Shown piece after piece: positions 44,813-54,353 of a DNA stretch of 64,000 bases. Source of the DNA: Campylobacter avium LMG 24591 (GTDB lineage: Bacteria; Campylobacterota; Campylobacteria; Campylobacterales; Campylobacteraceae); the NCBI RefSeq assembly GCF_002238335.1, contig NZ_CP022347.1:1178001-1242000 (forward strand), in the 5' to 3' direction. The notes below the pieces were generated by a model, which did no database searches, was not told the DNA's origin, and saw only the letters and a list, made by a program, of their open reading frames with translations. The number at the start of each line of letters is the position of its first letter. The first letter of the stretch is position 1. Both the position numbers and the translations under genes were made by a program.

Positions 44813-47800
44813 TGTATAAAATAGCTATAAATAGACCTATAACGGTTTTAATGTTTTTTGTGGCTTTGATAATATTTGGCTTGATTTCAGCCTTTAGTAT
44901 GAGTGTGAATTTGTTTCCTAGCGTCAATGTGCCGATAATTAAAGTAAGCACAAAACTAAGCGGGGATTTAAAATACATAGAATCAAAAGTTACTAAAGAG
45001 ATAGAAAATGCTCTTAGCGATATAGATGGCATAAAGACTATATCTTCAAGTTCTTTTGATAATTTCACTGTAACCGTTATGGAATTTGAGCTTGATAAAG
45101 ATTTAGAAGTGGCGGCAAATGACGTAAGAGATAGGATAGGCTCTTTATCGTTACCAGCAAAACCAGAAGTAGAAAAGCTAAATTCAGAGGCAGGTTCTGT
45201 TATATCTCTTTTTGTTTATTCAAAAAATAATGACAATATAGCATTAATGAGAGCTGTAAATGAAAAAATAAAGCCTAAATTACAAAGGATAAGTGGAGTA
45301 GGAAAAATCGATACAGTAGCTTATCTAGAGCCACAAATTAGAATAAAACTTGAACCAGCTTTGCTACAAAAATATAATCTTAATGCCTTAGAAATAGCAA
45401 ATTTGATAAAAAAACAGAATTTCAAACAAGCACTTGGAGAGCTTGAAAATGATAAGAAAAATTATATAATAAAAGGTTATTTTGAAGCCACGTCTTTAAA
45501 AGAGCTAGAAGATATCATAGTATTACCGGGACTTTTTCTAAAAGATATAGCAAAGATAGAGCAGGATTTAGAAGATAAAAAACAAATCGCTATCAAAGAT
45601 TTGCAAGAAGGGGTTTTGCTTGAAATAAATAAAGTCAGTAGATACAACGCTCTTGAAACTATAAGTAATGTAAAAAACGAGCTTTCAAATCTTGAAAAAA
45701 TAGCTGGTAAAGATATTGGCATAGAAGCTGTTTATAATAAAAGTGAAAACATAAGCAAACATCTTTATCAAGTAATTTTTGATATGTTTCTTGGTATTAT
45801 TTTAACTGTGCTTATAGTGTATCTTTTTTTAAGGAGTATAAGTGCTACCTTAATAGCTTGTGTTGCTATACCAACCTCTATAATATCTACATTTTTTTTG
45901 ATAGATTTGATGGGATATGATTTAAATCGTTTAACACTTATAGCACTTACTCTTAGTATAGGTATATTTGTTGATGATGCGATAGTTGTTATAGAGCATA
46001 TAGCAAAAAAAATAGATGAAAAGCTTCCACCTTTACAGGCGGCTTATGAAGGCATAAGCGAAATAGGCTTTTCTGTTCTTAGTATAAGCGTTGTTTTGCT
46101 TTGTGTTTTTGTGCCTATTGCTTATATGCATTCTATACCGGGACTTTTCTTTAATGCTCTTGGCATAAGCGTTGCTAGCGGCGTTGTAGTAAGCTTTTTA
46201 GTAGCTATATTTTTGATACCTAGCTTAAGTGCTAGATTTTTTTCCAGCAAGAAAAGCAAATTTTACTATAAAAGTGAGCCTTTTTTTAACAGCTTAGAAC
46301 ATAGATATGAAATGTTATTAGGAAGCATTTTAAAACATAAGGCTAAATTTTTATTAGCATCTTTTGTTGTCATTTTGCTTTGCTTTTTTTTAGCTACTAG
46401 ATTAGGTCTTGATTTCTTGCCTATGGAAGATGATAGCGAATTTCAGGTTATGATAGAAAATAGAACAGATTTGAGTTTAGAAGCTATGAAAGTCAAATCT
46501 TTAAAAATTTTGCAGGAAATAAAGGCTGATAAAAGAGTTGAATACGCTTATTTACTCGTTGGATATACAGATTCTATGGAAAGTAAGAAAGCTAAAATTT
46601 ATGTAAAATTAAAAGAACTTAGTAAAAGAGATGAAAGACAACCTAAGATAGTAGAAGAGTATAGAAAAAAACTAAGTTATAGCGATCTTAAAATAAGAGT
46701 TTTAGATATGCCTAAATTCGAAGGTGCTGGTGTGGATTCTCCTATACAATTTTTAGTTCTTGGAGATGATTTAAACGAAATTTTAAAAGCAAGTTCTAGA
46801 GCAAAAGAGCTTTTAGCAAAGAATCCTAACATCGTTAATATAGACGATGATGCTAATTCCACAAAGGAAGAATTAGCAGTTTTTGTAGATAGACAAAAGG
46901 CTACTAGGCTTGGTGTTGATTTAGAATATTTAGCTGGAGTTTTGTCTTATTCTTTTTCTCAACTTAGCGTAGGAAATATGGATTTAGGAGCTTTTAAAGA
47001 TGAAATTATATTAAGTTTTGACAAAGATTATAAAAAAGACATAGAAAGCTTAAAAAAGATTCAAATAAAAAATGATAAAGGGCAAAGTCTTGATTTAGAA
47101 TCCGTTGTAAGCTTGGTATATCAAACAAATTTAGCATCAATAAATAGATACAATAAAAGCACAAGCGTAAAAATCAATGCTAGTAATACTGATATAAGTT
47201 TAGGTGAAGTAAAAAAACTTATACTTGATAATATAGACTATATTTTGGGCGATAATTCAAATTTAAGTTATGATTTTGCTGGTTTTATAGATCTTTTAGA
47301 TGAAACTGTTATGGGTTTTGTGATGTCCATACTTTTAGCTTTTGTGTTGATATATCTTGTATTAGCTGCACTTTATGAAAGCTTGATACTACCTTTTGTG
47401 ATTATGGTGAGTATGCCTCTAGCATTTGCTGGAACTTGTCTTGGTCTATTTTTGACGGGAAATAATTTTTCTCTTTTTGTTCTAGTTGCAATAATATTAC
47501 TTTTTGGTATGGTTGGAAAAAATGCTATCTTGCTTGTAGATGTGGCAAACAAAAAATGCAAAGAAGGCTTTAATGTAGATGAAGCCTTGATAATAGCTGG
47601 TAAATCAAGACTTAGAGCTATTTTGATGACCTCTTTTGCTATGATTTGTGCTATGTTACCACTTGCACTTTCAAGAGGTTCAGGCTATGAGGGAAATTCT
47701 CCAATGGCGATAGCTGTTATATTTGGGCTTGTTAGCTCCACCATTTTGACACTGCTTGTTGTGCCTACTATCTTTGAATTTGCTTATAAGCTTGATGTAA

Positions 47801-47838
47801 AACTTAGGAAAATTTATGAAAGAAAAGAGTTGAAATAA
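44809..47838 (+). CDS. cmeF: RND multidrug efflux pump (CmeF)
   Basis: A 1009-residue inner-membrane HAE1-type RND transporter: TM1 at about 8-28, two large periplasmic loops, and two groups of TMs. The essential TM4 aspartates are in LSIGIFVDDAIVVIEH. The C-terminal ILLFGMVGKNAILLVDVANK segment is typical. It exports drugs and bile by proton antiport through CmeE and CmeD. Second-system role to CmeABC in C. jejuni. Start shared with the cmeE stop region (ATGATG). Confidence 0.9.
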   Translation: MMYKIAINRPITVLMFFVALIIFGLISAFSMSVNLFPSVNVPIIKVSTKLSGDLKYIESKVTKEIENALSDIDGIKTISSSSFDNFTVTVMEFELDKDLEVAANDVRDRIGSLSLPAKPEVEKLNSEAGSVISLFVYSKNNDNIALMRAVNEKIKPKLQRISGVGKIDTVAYLEPQIRIKLEPALLQKYNLNALEIANLIKKQNFKQALGELENDKKNYIIKGYFEATSLKELEDIIVLPGLFLKDIAKIEQDLEDKKQIAIKDLQEGVLLEINKVSRYNALETISNVKNELSNLEKIAGKDIGIEAVYNKSENISKHLYQVIFDMFLGIILTVLIVYLFLRSISATLIACVAIPTSIISTFFLIDLMGYDLNRLTLIALTLSIGIFVDDAIVVIEHIAKKIDEKLPPLQAAYEGISEIGFSVLSISVVLLCVFVPIAYMHSIPGLFFNALGISVASGVVVSFLVAIFLIPSLSARFFSSKKSKFYYKSEPFFNSLEHRYEMLLGSILKHKAKFLLASFVVILLCFFLATRLGLDFLPMEDDSEFQVMIENRTDLSLEAMKVKSLKILQEIKADKRVEYAYLLVGYTDSMESKKAKIYVKLKELSKRDERQPKIVEEYRKKLSYSDLKIRVLDMPKFEGAGVDSPIQFLVLGDDLNEILKASSRAKELLAKNPNIVNIDDDANSTKEELAVFVDRQKATRLGVDLEYLAGVLSYSFSQLSVGNMDLGAFKDEIILSFDKDYKKDIESLKKIQIKNDKGQSLDLESVVSLVYQTNLASINRYNKSTSVKINASNTDISLGEVKKLILDNIDYILGDNSNLSYDFAGFIDLLDETVMGFVMSILLAFVLIYLVLAALYESLILPFVIMVSMPLAFAGTCLGLFLTGNNFSLFVLVAIILLFGMVGKNAILLVDVANKKCKEGFNVDEALIIAGKSRLRAILMTSFAMICAMLPLALSRGSGYEGNSPMAIAVIFGLVSSTILTLLVVPTIFEFAYKLDVKLRKIYERKELK

Positions 47839-48534
47839 TTGAATTTAGTTTTTTCTCAGTTTAAAAATGCTTACAGATACAACAGCGATTCCTTGCTTTT
47901 GTATGATTTTGTAGCTAAAAATAAAATAAAGGGCTGCGTGCTTGATTTGGGCTGCGGATGCGGGATTATAGGAATTTTGCTTAAACATAAATTTATAGAT
48001 ATAACTTTAAGCTTGCTTGATATTTTAGAGCAAAACTGCGAGCTAACAAGCTTAAATTTAAAGCAAAATAATATAAAGGCTGCCGTGTTTTGTGCTGATT
48101 TAAGAAATCTTAAGCTTAGAAATCATTTTGATTTTATAGTTTGCAATCCTCCTTTTTACAGACTAGGAGCGTATAAAAGCGAAAATAAACACAAAGAAAT
48201 TAGCAAATTTCAAAGCTCTCTTTCTTTGGATGATTTTTTGGCGTATTCTTACAAGCTTTTAAAGGCAAAAGGCGTTTTGTATTTTTGCTACAGTAGCGAC
48301 TGTTTGCAAGATATTAACACAAAACTTACTCAATATAAACTTAGACTTAGTAAAATTTGCTTTGTTCATAAGGATGTAAATTCCAAAGCAAGATTAGTTT
48401 TAATAGAAGCTAAAAAAGGTTCTAAAGCTATGTGCGAGGTAAAAGCACCTTTTATAATGTATGAGGATGGCAAGCAAAGCAAGCTTTTAACAGAACTTTT
48501 AGCTACTTTGAGGATAAAAAGCAATGATTTATGA
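47839..48534 (+). CDS. TrmN6-like tRNA (adenine-N6)-methyltransferase
   Basis: A 231-residue class I methyltransferase, TTG start touching the cmeF stop. Motif I is VLDLGCGCGIIGILL and the catalytic NPPF appears in FDFIVCNPPFYRLGAYKSENKHKEISKFQ, the form seen in TrmN6 (YfiC), which methylates A37 of tRNA1-Val. It is followed by the YkgJ-like gene with an 11-base overlap, as in the Cj0495-Cj0499 block. Confidence 0.8.
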   Translation: MNLVFSQFKNAYRYNSDSLLLYDFVAKNKIKGCVLDLGCGCGIIGILLKHKFIDITLSLLDILEQNCELTSLNLKQNNIKAAVFCADLRNLKLRNHFDFIVCNPPFYRLGAYKSENKHKEISKFQSSLSLDDFLAYSYKLLKAKGVLYFCYSSDCLQDINTKLTQYKLRLSKICFVHKDVNSKARLVLIEAKKGSKAMCEVKAPFIMYEDGKQSKLLTELLATLRIKSNDL

Positions 48535-48892
48535 TAAAAATTTTGATTACAGCTTTGATGAAAATGCTTGCAAAAACTGCGACGCGAAGTGCTGCACGGG
48601 AGAAAGTGGCTATATATATGCAAATTTAGATGAGATAGAAAAACTAAGGGCTAAATTTAAACTAAGTTTTAAGGACTTTGAGGAGAAATATTTGCTGAAA
48701 GTTAATGGCAGGTATTCTTTTAAAGAGTACAAATACCAAGACGGCTTTGCCTGTGTATTTTTCGATGAGCTTAACAAAAACTGCAGCATTTATGAACTAA
48801 GGCCTGAGCAGTGCAAGACATTTCCATTTTGGAACTATTTTAAAACACATAAAAAGGAGCTAAAAAAAGAATGTATTGGCGTTTGTTTTTAG
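48524..48892 (+). CDS. YkgJ-family cysteine-cluster protein
   Basis: A 122-residue protein with the CxxC-x3-CC pattern at the start (ACKNCDAKCCTG) and later CVFF...NKNCSIYELRPEQCKTFPFW. The spaced cysteines suggest binding of zinc or an Fe-S cluster. Members of the YkgJ/UPF0153 family have no settled function. It overlaps the next gene, a lipoprotein, by 22 bases. Confidence 0.8.
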   Translation: MIYDKNFDYSFDENACKNCDAKCCTGESGYIYANLDEIEKLRAKFKLSFKDFEEKYLLKVNGRYSFKEYKYQDGFACVFFDELNKNCSIYELRPEQCKTFPFWNYFKTHKKELKKECIGVCF

Positions 48893-50193
48893 TTTTTTTA
48901 AGCTTGTTTTTTTTAGCCTGTGCCGCCAAAAAGGAAAATCAAGAGCTAGTAAGATATGAAACAAAGCAAGAAATGAGCTTTGATGAAAAGCTTTTTAATG
49001 CCTTGGCTTACGAGCAAGGTATGGATTTTAAAAATGCTAGTATCGCATTTTTAGAGCTTTATAAACAGTACCGCTTAGAAAAAATGCTTGAAAAGGCCTT
49101 TGCTTTGGGAATTTTAAGTGATACAGACAAAGAAAATTTAGACTATATGAATAATGAAAGTACCAAATACAGCGACACAAATTTAGTACTGCTAAGACTT
49201 CAAATTTCGTATAATGTAAGGCTATCAAATATAAAAGAGGCTTTAGAGCTGCTTGAAAAACTTATGCAAAAAGAAAAACATTATAAAAATTACGAATTAG
49301 CCGGGGATTTGCAAATTTATAATAAAAATTTAAAAGAGGCTTTGAGGTATTATAAACTAGCCAAACAAAACTACCCAAAAGATGAAGCACCAAGCGAGGT
49401 CTTAGCCATAAAAATATCCGAGCTTGACTTTGTGCTAAATGCAAATAAAAAATCCTCCCAAGCTGTGCTTGAAACCTTCCTTAAAGAAAATGACAATAAA
49501 TGCACGGTCTTAGTCTGCACAAGGCTTTTAGCACTTTATGCGCAAGAAAATAATTTTAATAAATTCAAAAAAATCTCCACAGATCTTTACGAGCTTACAT
49601 CAAATCAAGAATTTTTGTTTAACCTCATCTATGTTTTTTATAACGCAAAGAAAGAAAAAGAGCTTTTTAACACCATTTCTAAGTATTTAGAAAATAATAC
49701 AAACCTCATATATTTTATTTCTAAGGTCATAAAAGACAATAAAACAGCCGAAATTTTCGCAAATAAAATGTATGATAAAACCAAAAAAAGAACCTTTTTA
49801 AGCATAGCAGCTATGATAGAATATGAGGATACGCTTGAAAAAGGTAGCATAAACGAAACAAAATTACAAAACATAATCAGCAAATTTGAAAAATCCATAA
49901 ACGAGCAAAGCGAAGCCTTTGAGCTGAATTTTTACGGATATTTGTTAATTGACCATGATATAAATATCTCTAAGGGCATTGATTTAGTAAATTTGGCCTT
50001 AAAAAGCGAACCGACGAATGTTTATTATCTTGATTCCTTGGCTTGGGGATATTTTAAGCAAGGAAAATGCACTGAGGCTCTAGAAATCATGAAAAAGGCT
50101 ACAACTTATGATGAAAATCAAGAAATGATAAATTCTAACGAGTACAAAGAACACATGCAAGCTATAAACTCGTGTCTAGGTTTAGAACAATGA
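48871..50193 (+). CDS. TPR-repeat lipoprotein
   Basis: A 440-residue lipoprotein. The signal MYWRLFLVFLSLFFLAC ends in a lipobox (F-L-A-C17). The rest is helical, with TPR-like repeats (for example AGDLQIYNKNLKEALRYYKLAKQNYP and LDSLAWGYFKQGKCTEALEIMKKA). Matches Cj0497 by position. Likely a scaffold at the outer membrane facing the periplasm; partner unknown. Stop overlaps the trpC start (ATGA). Confidence 0.78.
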   Translation: MYWRLFLVFLSLFFLACAAKKENQELVRYETKQEMSFDEKLFNALAYEQGMDFKNASIAFLELYKQYRLEKMLEKAFALGILSDTDKENLDYMNNESTKYSDTNLVLLRLQISYNVRLSNIKEALELLEKLMQKEKHYKNYELAGDLQIYNKNLKEALRYYKLAKQNYPKDEAPSEVLAIKISELDFVLNANKKSSQAVLETFLKENDNKCTVLVCTRLLALYAQENNFNKFKKISTDLYELTSNQEFLFNLIYVFYNAKKEKELFNTISKYLENNTNLIYFISKVIKDNKTAEIFANKMYDKTKKRTFLSIAAMIEYEDTLEKGSINETKLQNIISKFEKSINEQSEAFELNFYGYLLIDHDINISKGIDLVNLALKSEPTNVYYLDSLAWGYFKQGKCTEALEIMKKATTYDENQEMINSNEYKEHMQAINSCLGLEQ

Positions 50194-50966
50194 TACTACA
50201 AGAAATTTTTTTAAAAAACAAGCAAGATTTAGAATTTCAAAAAGAGCAAAAGCCCTATAAAATCTTAGAAAAAGAATTAAAAGAAAGAAAGATAAAAGAT
50301 GTAGCAAGCTTTTTAAAAAAGAGTGATGAGAAATTTAAAATCATAGCCGAGCTCAAAAAGGCAAGTCCTAGCAAGGGCGTGATAAGAGAGGATTTTGACA
50401 TACAAAGCTTGGCCACATCTTACGAGCTAGGCGGTGCGAGTGCTATTTCTATCTTAACTGAGAAATATTATTTTCAAGGCTCTTTAGACTATCTTAAGCA
50501 AGTTAGAGCACAGTCTAAACTGCCTTTGCTTAGAAAAGACTTTATCTTTGATGAGTATCAAATTTTACAGGCTCACATTTACGGGGCTGATTTTATCTTA
50601 CTCATAGCAAAAATGCTTGAAAAAGAAGACTTAAAAAGGCTATTTGCTTTCGCAAAATCCCTAAATTTAGAAGTGCTTTTTGAAATACACGACTTAAAAG
50701 ACCTTGAAAAGGCTATTTATGTAAATGCCAAAATCATAGGCATAAACCACAGAAATTTAGACGATTTTAAGATTAACACAAGGCTAAGTTATGAGCTCAT
50801 AAAAGACTTTCCAAAAGATAGCATAAAGGTTGCTGAAAGCGGGCTTGATGACAAAAAAACACTATATGAGCTTGATGAACTTGGCATTGACGCCTTTTTG
50901 ATAGGAGAATATTTTATGAGAAAAAGCGATACAAAACAAGCTTTAAAAGACTTTGTAAGGAAATAA
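50190..50966 (+). CDS. trpC: Indole-3-glycerol phosphate synthase
   Basis: A 258-residue TIM barrel: KIIAELKKASPSKGVIREDFD (catalytic Lys), GGASAISILTEKYYFQGSLDYL, LPLLRKDFIFDEYQI, and VAESGLDDKKTL and FLIGEYFM at the phosphate site. It closes the indole ring in tryptophan synthesis. It is separated from the rest of the trp genes (59073 on) by the ptm/leg block. Start at 50190 (ATGA overlap, TAGG upstream) rather than GTG at 50172. Confidence 0.93.
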   Translation: MILQEIFLKNKQDLEFQKEQKPYKILEKELKERKIKDVASFLKKSDEKFKIIAELKKASPSKGVIREDFDIQSLATSYELGGASAISILTEKYYFQGSLDYLKQVRAQSKLPLLRKDFIFDEYQILQAHIYGADFILLIAKMLEKEDLKRLFAFAKSLNLEVLFEIHDLKDLEKAIYVNAKIIGINHRNLDDFKINTRLSYELIKDFPKDSIKVAESGLDDKKTLYELDELGIDAFLIGEYFMRKSDTKQALKDFVRK

Positions 50967-51458
50967 ATGCAGCACTTATACGCACCTTGGAGACAAAAAT
51001 ACTTCGAGCAAAAAGAGGACACTTGTGTCTTTTGCAACATAGACGAAAAAGAGGATGAAAAAAGAGGGGTTTTATTTAGGGCTAAAAAATGCTATGGAAT
51101 TTTAAACCTCTACCCATACACGGCCGCGCATTTTTTGATAATCCCTTACAAACACTTAGCAAATTTAGAAGAACTTGATAATGAAACTTGGCTTGAAATG
51201 TCTTTATACGCAAAGTATGGGGTTGAAATTTTAAAAAAGGACTTTAAGGCAGGCGGCATAAATTTGGGGATGAATTTAGGCTCTGTTGCTGGTGCTGGTG
51301 TGGCCGCTCATTTACATTATCATGTCTTGCCTAGGTATTTTGGAGATACAAATTTTATAAGCACCATAGCTCAAACTAGAGTTTGCAGCGCAAATTTAGA
51401 GGAAAGTTATAGGCTTTTAAAGAAAGCCTTTGATTTAAAGATAAAGGAAAGTAAATGA
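50967..51458 (+). CDS. HIT-family nucleotide-binding protein
   Basis: A 163-residue histidine-triad protein with the motif HLHYHVLPR (H-x-H-x-H) and the N-terminal zinc-like CVFCNI. The Ap4A phosphorylase/HIT branch hydrolyses or phosphorolyses dinucleoside polyphosphates. Follows trpC directly. Its stop overlaps the ptmG start by 4 bases, so the glycan block is joined to this housekeeping transcript. Confidence 0.85.
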   Translation: MQHLYAPWRQKYFEQKEDTCVFCNIDEKEDEKRGVLFRAKKCYGILNLYPYTAAHFLIIPYKHLANLEELDNETWLEMSLYAKYGVEILKKDFKAGGINLGMNLGSVAGAGVAAHLHYHVLPRYFGDTNFISTIAQTRVCSANLEESYRLLKKAFDLKIKESK

Positions 51459-52600
51459 TATATTGCGATTTTTGCGTTATGCCAAATACTAGGGTTGGCA
51501 TAAAATTTGAAAAAACAAAGGATAATAAAAACATCTGCTCTGCTTGTATTAACCACAAAAAGAAAAAAGAGATTGATTATAAGGCTAGATTTAAGGAGCT
51601 TGAGTCACTTTGTGATAAACACAGGGCTCGTAATGGCAAATTTGATTATGACTGTGCCATTGCTGTTAGCGGGGGTAAAGATAGCCATTATCAAGTTTAT
51701 ATTATGAAAGAAGTTTTAAAGATGAATCCTATACTTTTCACAGTTGAGGACAATTTTACTATGACAGAGGCTGGTAAAAAAAATCTTCAAAACCTCTCAA
51801 GCGAATTTAAATGCCATATCATAAGCTTAAAACCCGATATAAAAACACAAAAAGCCGTGATGTTAAAGGCGTTTGAGCTTTTTGGAAAGCCTACTTGGTT
51901 TATAGATAGACTTATATACTCTTACCCTTTTGCTATGGCTTTGAAATTTAACACACCCTTGCTTGTATATGGAGAAAATGTAAGTTATGAGTATGGCGGA
52001 AGTGATGATAAGGAAACTCCTAGCGCTAGAAATATCTTTGAAAACGGCGTAGCAAGTGATTTGGATATAAAAACATTTTTAAACGATGAGGTAAAAGAGC
52101 AAGATTTGCAATTATTTTTTAATCCAAGAAAAGATGATTTAAACAAATTAGAGCCTATTTATCTTTCATATTTTTTAGAATGGAACTCCTATAAAAACTA
52201 TGTTTTTGCAAAAAGCAGAGGCTTTACGGATTTAAGCTCTGAATGGGATAGGAGGCACTGTGCTGAAAATTTCGACCAAATAGATAGCATAGCTTATATA
52301 GTTCATTCTTGGATGAAATACCCTAAATTTGGACACGCAATGGCTAGTGATTATGCCTCGCGTTTTATTAGATACGGACTTTTAAGCAGAGATGAGGCTG
52401 TAAAAATAGTAAATGAAAGGGACGCAAAGCTTGATGAGCGGTGCGTGGAGGATTTTTGCTCCTTTTTAAATATCTCAAAATCTAAATTTTGGCAAATAGT
52501 TGAAAAACACTACAACAAAGAACTTTTTTATAAAAATGACTTTGGCGAATTCAAGCTAAAAAATCCACTAAGGGGGGGGGGGATTGACTTTCATAAGTAA
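51455..52600 (+). CDS. ptmG: N-acetyl sugar amidotransferase (PtmG/PseA family), phase-variable tail
   Basis: A 381-residue protein with Cys pairs (CDFCVMPNTR, CSAC) and the PP-loop AVSGGKDSHYQ, an ATP-pyrophosphatase-type ammonia-transfer enzyme. PseA and PtmG convert acetamido to acetamidino groups on pseudaminic or legionaminic acid. Next to legI and ptmEF it best fits PtmG (Cj1324); PseA is the alternative. A G11 tract at 52572-52582 lies nine codons from the end, so slippage changes only the last residues (ending GIDFHK here). Confidence 0.8.
   Translation: MIYCDFCVMPNTRVGIKFEKTKDNKNICSACINHKKKKEIDYKARFKELESLCDKHRARNGKFDYDCAIAVSGGKDSHYQVYIMKEVLKMNPILFTVEDNFTMTEAGKKNLQNLSSEFKCHIISLKPDIKTQKAVMLKAFELFGKPTWFIDRLIYSYPFAMALKFNTPLLVYGENVSYEYGGSDDKETPSARNIFENGVASDLDIKTFLNDEVKEQDLQLFFNPRKDDLNKLEPIYLSYFLEWNSYKNYVFAKSRGFTDLSSEWDRRHCAENFDQIDSIAYIVHSWMKYPKFGHAMASDYASRFIRYGLLSRDEAVKIVNERDAKLDERCVEDFCSFLNISKSKFWQIVEKHYNKELFYKNDFGEFKLKNPLRGGGIDFHK
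52572..52582 (+). repeat. G11 tract at the 3' end of ptmG
   Basis: With this length the protein ends GGGIDFHK. With one G less, it ends in a 13-residue different tail (LTFISKPIKKIA) after the downstream hairpin. With one G more it stops right after GGGD. Confidence 0.93.
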
Positions 52601-52630
52601 GCCTATCAAAAAGATAGCTTAAACAGTTTT
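52599..52630 (+). terminator. Weak hairpin between ptmG and methyltransferase
   Basis: AAGC(C)TATC and GATAGCTT around a 5-A loop form an 8-bp stem with one bulged base, overlapping the ptmG stop and followed by AAACAGTTTTT. A weak terminator, or a structure opened by ribosomes in the shifted ptmG frame. Confidence 0.35.
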
Positions 52631-52686
52631 TAAGACTTTAAAAATATTTATGAAAAACACCCTAATTAAATTTTAAAGGTAAAAAA

Positions 52687-53358
52687 ATGCTAAATTCTCA
52701 AGACACATATAAGGAAAAATACGAAAAAAAAGACTACGGTTTAAGATATCCTGACGGACACATCATACGTTTTTATGAAAGGATATTAAGATACAAGCTA
52801 AATGCTAAGGCAGGAAATTTGCTTGATTTTGGTTGTGGCACTGGAACTCACTCAGCTTATTTTAAAAGCAAGGGTTATGAATGCTTTGGCATTGATATAG
52901 TAAAAAGCTTAAAGCAAAGCTATGAGGCAAATACGGGGGGGGGGGCATTTCATTTTATAAATGCAAATGAAAGTTTTAAGGACAAATTTAAGGTAAGTTT
53001 TAATCTAATCTTTGCAAATCAAAGCCTTTATTATCTTCCAAAACAAAGTTTTAAAGACTGCATAAATGAATTTTATGATTTAGCACACAAAGACTGCATT
53101 ATCTTTGCTACTATGATGAGTAAGAAAAATTACTATTTTAAAGAAGCAAAAAACTACGACAGCAAAAGTGGGCTTTGGGAGGTGAGCTTAAAAGGTAGGT
53201 TAAACGAAAAATCTTTTATAAATTTTGTGGATAATTTTGAGGATTTGCAAGAGATGTTTAAGCCTTTTAAAAAGCTATTTATGGGAGAATATGACAGCTT
53301 TAATTTAAAAGAGTTTGAGGGAAGCGCTCATCATTTCATATACATAGGTAAAAAATGA
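52687..53358 (+). CDS. SAM-dependent methyltransferase, phase-variable (on)
   Basis: A 223-residue class I methyltransferase: motif I LLDFGCGTGTHSAYFKSKGYECFGIDIV, then NLIFANQSLYYLPK. AAAGG precedes the ATG. G11 at 52935-52945 is in frame. It resembles the phase-variable Cj1325/Cj1326 gene next to ptmG in C. jejuni. It probably O-methylates legionaminic acid or a derivative. Its stop overlaps the legI start. Confidence 0.78.
   Translation: MLNSQDTYKEKYEKKDYGLRYPDGHIIRFYERILRYKLNAKAGNLLDFGCGTGTHSAYFKSKGYECFGIDIVKSLKQSYEANTGGGAFHFINANESFKDKFKVSFNLIFANQSLYYLPKQSFKDCINEFYDLAHKDCIIFATMMSKKNYYFKEAKNYDSKSGLWEVSLKGRLNEKSFINFVDNFEDLQEMFKPFKKLFMGEYDSFNLKEFEGSAHHFIYIGKK
52935..52945 (+). repeat. Phase-variable G11 tract in the methyltransferase
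   Basis: Eleven G after AATAC, codons 84-87, in frame here; any change truncates the enzyme mid-core. Confidence 0.93.
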
Positions 53359-54353
53359 AAAAAATTACAATCATAGCAGAGGCTGGGGTTAATCACAACG
53401 GAGATTTAAACTTGGCTAAAAAATTGGTACAAGAAGCGGCATATGCGGGTGCTGATTATGTTAAATTTCAAAGCTTTGACACCGAAGATATAGTTACAAA
53501 AGACGCAAAACAAGCAAGCTATCAAGAAAAAAACACAAAAACAAAGCAAAGCCAATACGACATGCTTAAAAAGCTAGAGCTAGATAAAAAGGCTCATATA
53601 GAGCTTATAAAAGAATGTGAAAAATGCGGCATTAACTTCCTTTCGACTGCTTTTGATTTAAAAAACATAGAACTTTTAAATGAACTGGGGCTTGAAATTT
53701 TTAAAATTCCAAGCGGAGAAATCACGAATTTACCATACCTAAAAGCAATAGCAAAACTTAATAAAAAGGTATTTATGTCAACCGGAATGTCTAATTTAGC
53801 ACAAATTCAAGAAGCCTTAGACATACTTTATAAATACGGAACTAAAAGAAAAAACATCACCCTACTTCACTGCAACACCCAGTACCCAACGCCGTTTAAA
53901 GACGCAAATTTAAAGGCCATGCTCACCTTAAAAGAGGCCTTTAAGCTAGATGTTGGCTACTCAGACCACACGCAAGGTATATCAGTAGCCCTTGGGGCTG
54001 CGGCTTTGGGTGCTTTGGTTATAGAAAAGCATTTTACACTTGATAAATCTATGCAAGGACCAGACCACAAAGCTTCCTTAGAGCCTTGCGAGTTAAGGGC
54101 TATGATTAAGGGCATAAGAGAAATTGAAATGGCTTTAGGAGACGGCATAAAAAGAATTAACAAAAGCGAAAAAGAAAACGCGAAAATAGCTAGAAAAAGC
54201 CTTGTAGCCTTAAAAGATATAAAAAAAGGCGAAATTTTAAGTGAGGAAAATTTAGGCACAAAAAGGCCTGCAAACGGCATTAGCGCTATAAGATATGATG
54301 AATATATAGGCAAAAAAGCCCTAAAAAACTACAAAAAAGATGAATTTATATGA
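53355..54353 (+). CDS. legI: Legionaminic acid synthase
   Basis: A 332-residue NeuB-family enzyme (N,N'-diacetyllegionaminate synthase). AEAGVNHNGDLNLAKKLVQEA, DYVKFQSFDTEDIVT, FKIPSGEITNLPYL, LLHCNTQYPTP and IEKHFTLDKSMQGPDHKASL mark the barrel, and the C-terminal SAF domain is RPANGISAIRYDEYIGKKA. The PDHKASLEP stretch is typical of sialate/legionaminate synthases and differs from PseI. Overlaps legG by 4 bases. Confidence 0.9.
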   Translation: MKKITIIAEAGVNHNGDLNLAKKLVQEAAYAGADYVKFQSFDTEDIVTKDAKQASYQEKNTKTKQSQYDMLKKLELDKKAHIELIKECEKCGINFLSTAFDLKNIELLNELGLEIFKIPSGEITNLPYLKAIAKLNKKVFMSTGMSNLAQIQEALDILYKYGTKRKNITLLHCNTQYPTPFKDANLKAMLTLKEAFKLDVGYSDHTQGISVALGAAALGALVIEKHFTLDKSMQGPDHKASLEPCELRAMIKGIREIEMALGDGIKRINKSEKENAKIARKSLVALKDIKKGEILSEENLGTKRPANGISAIRYDEYIGKKALKNYKKDEFI

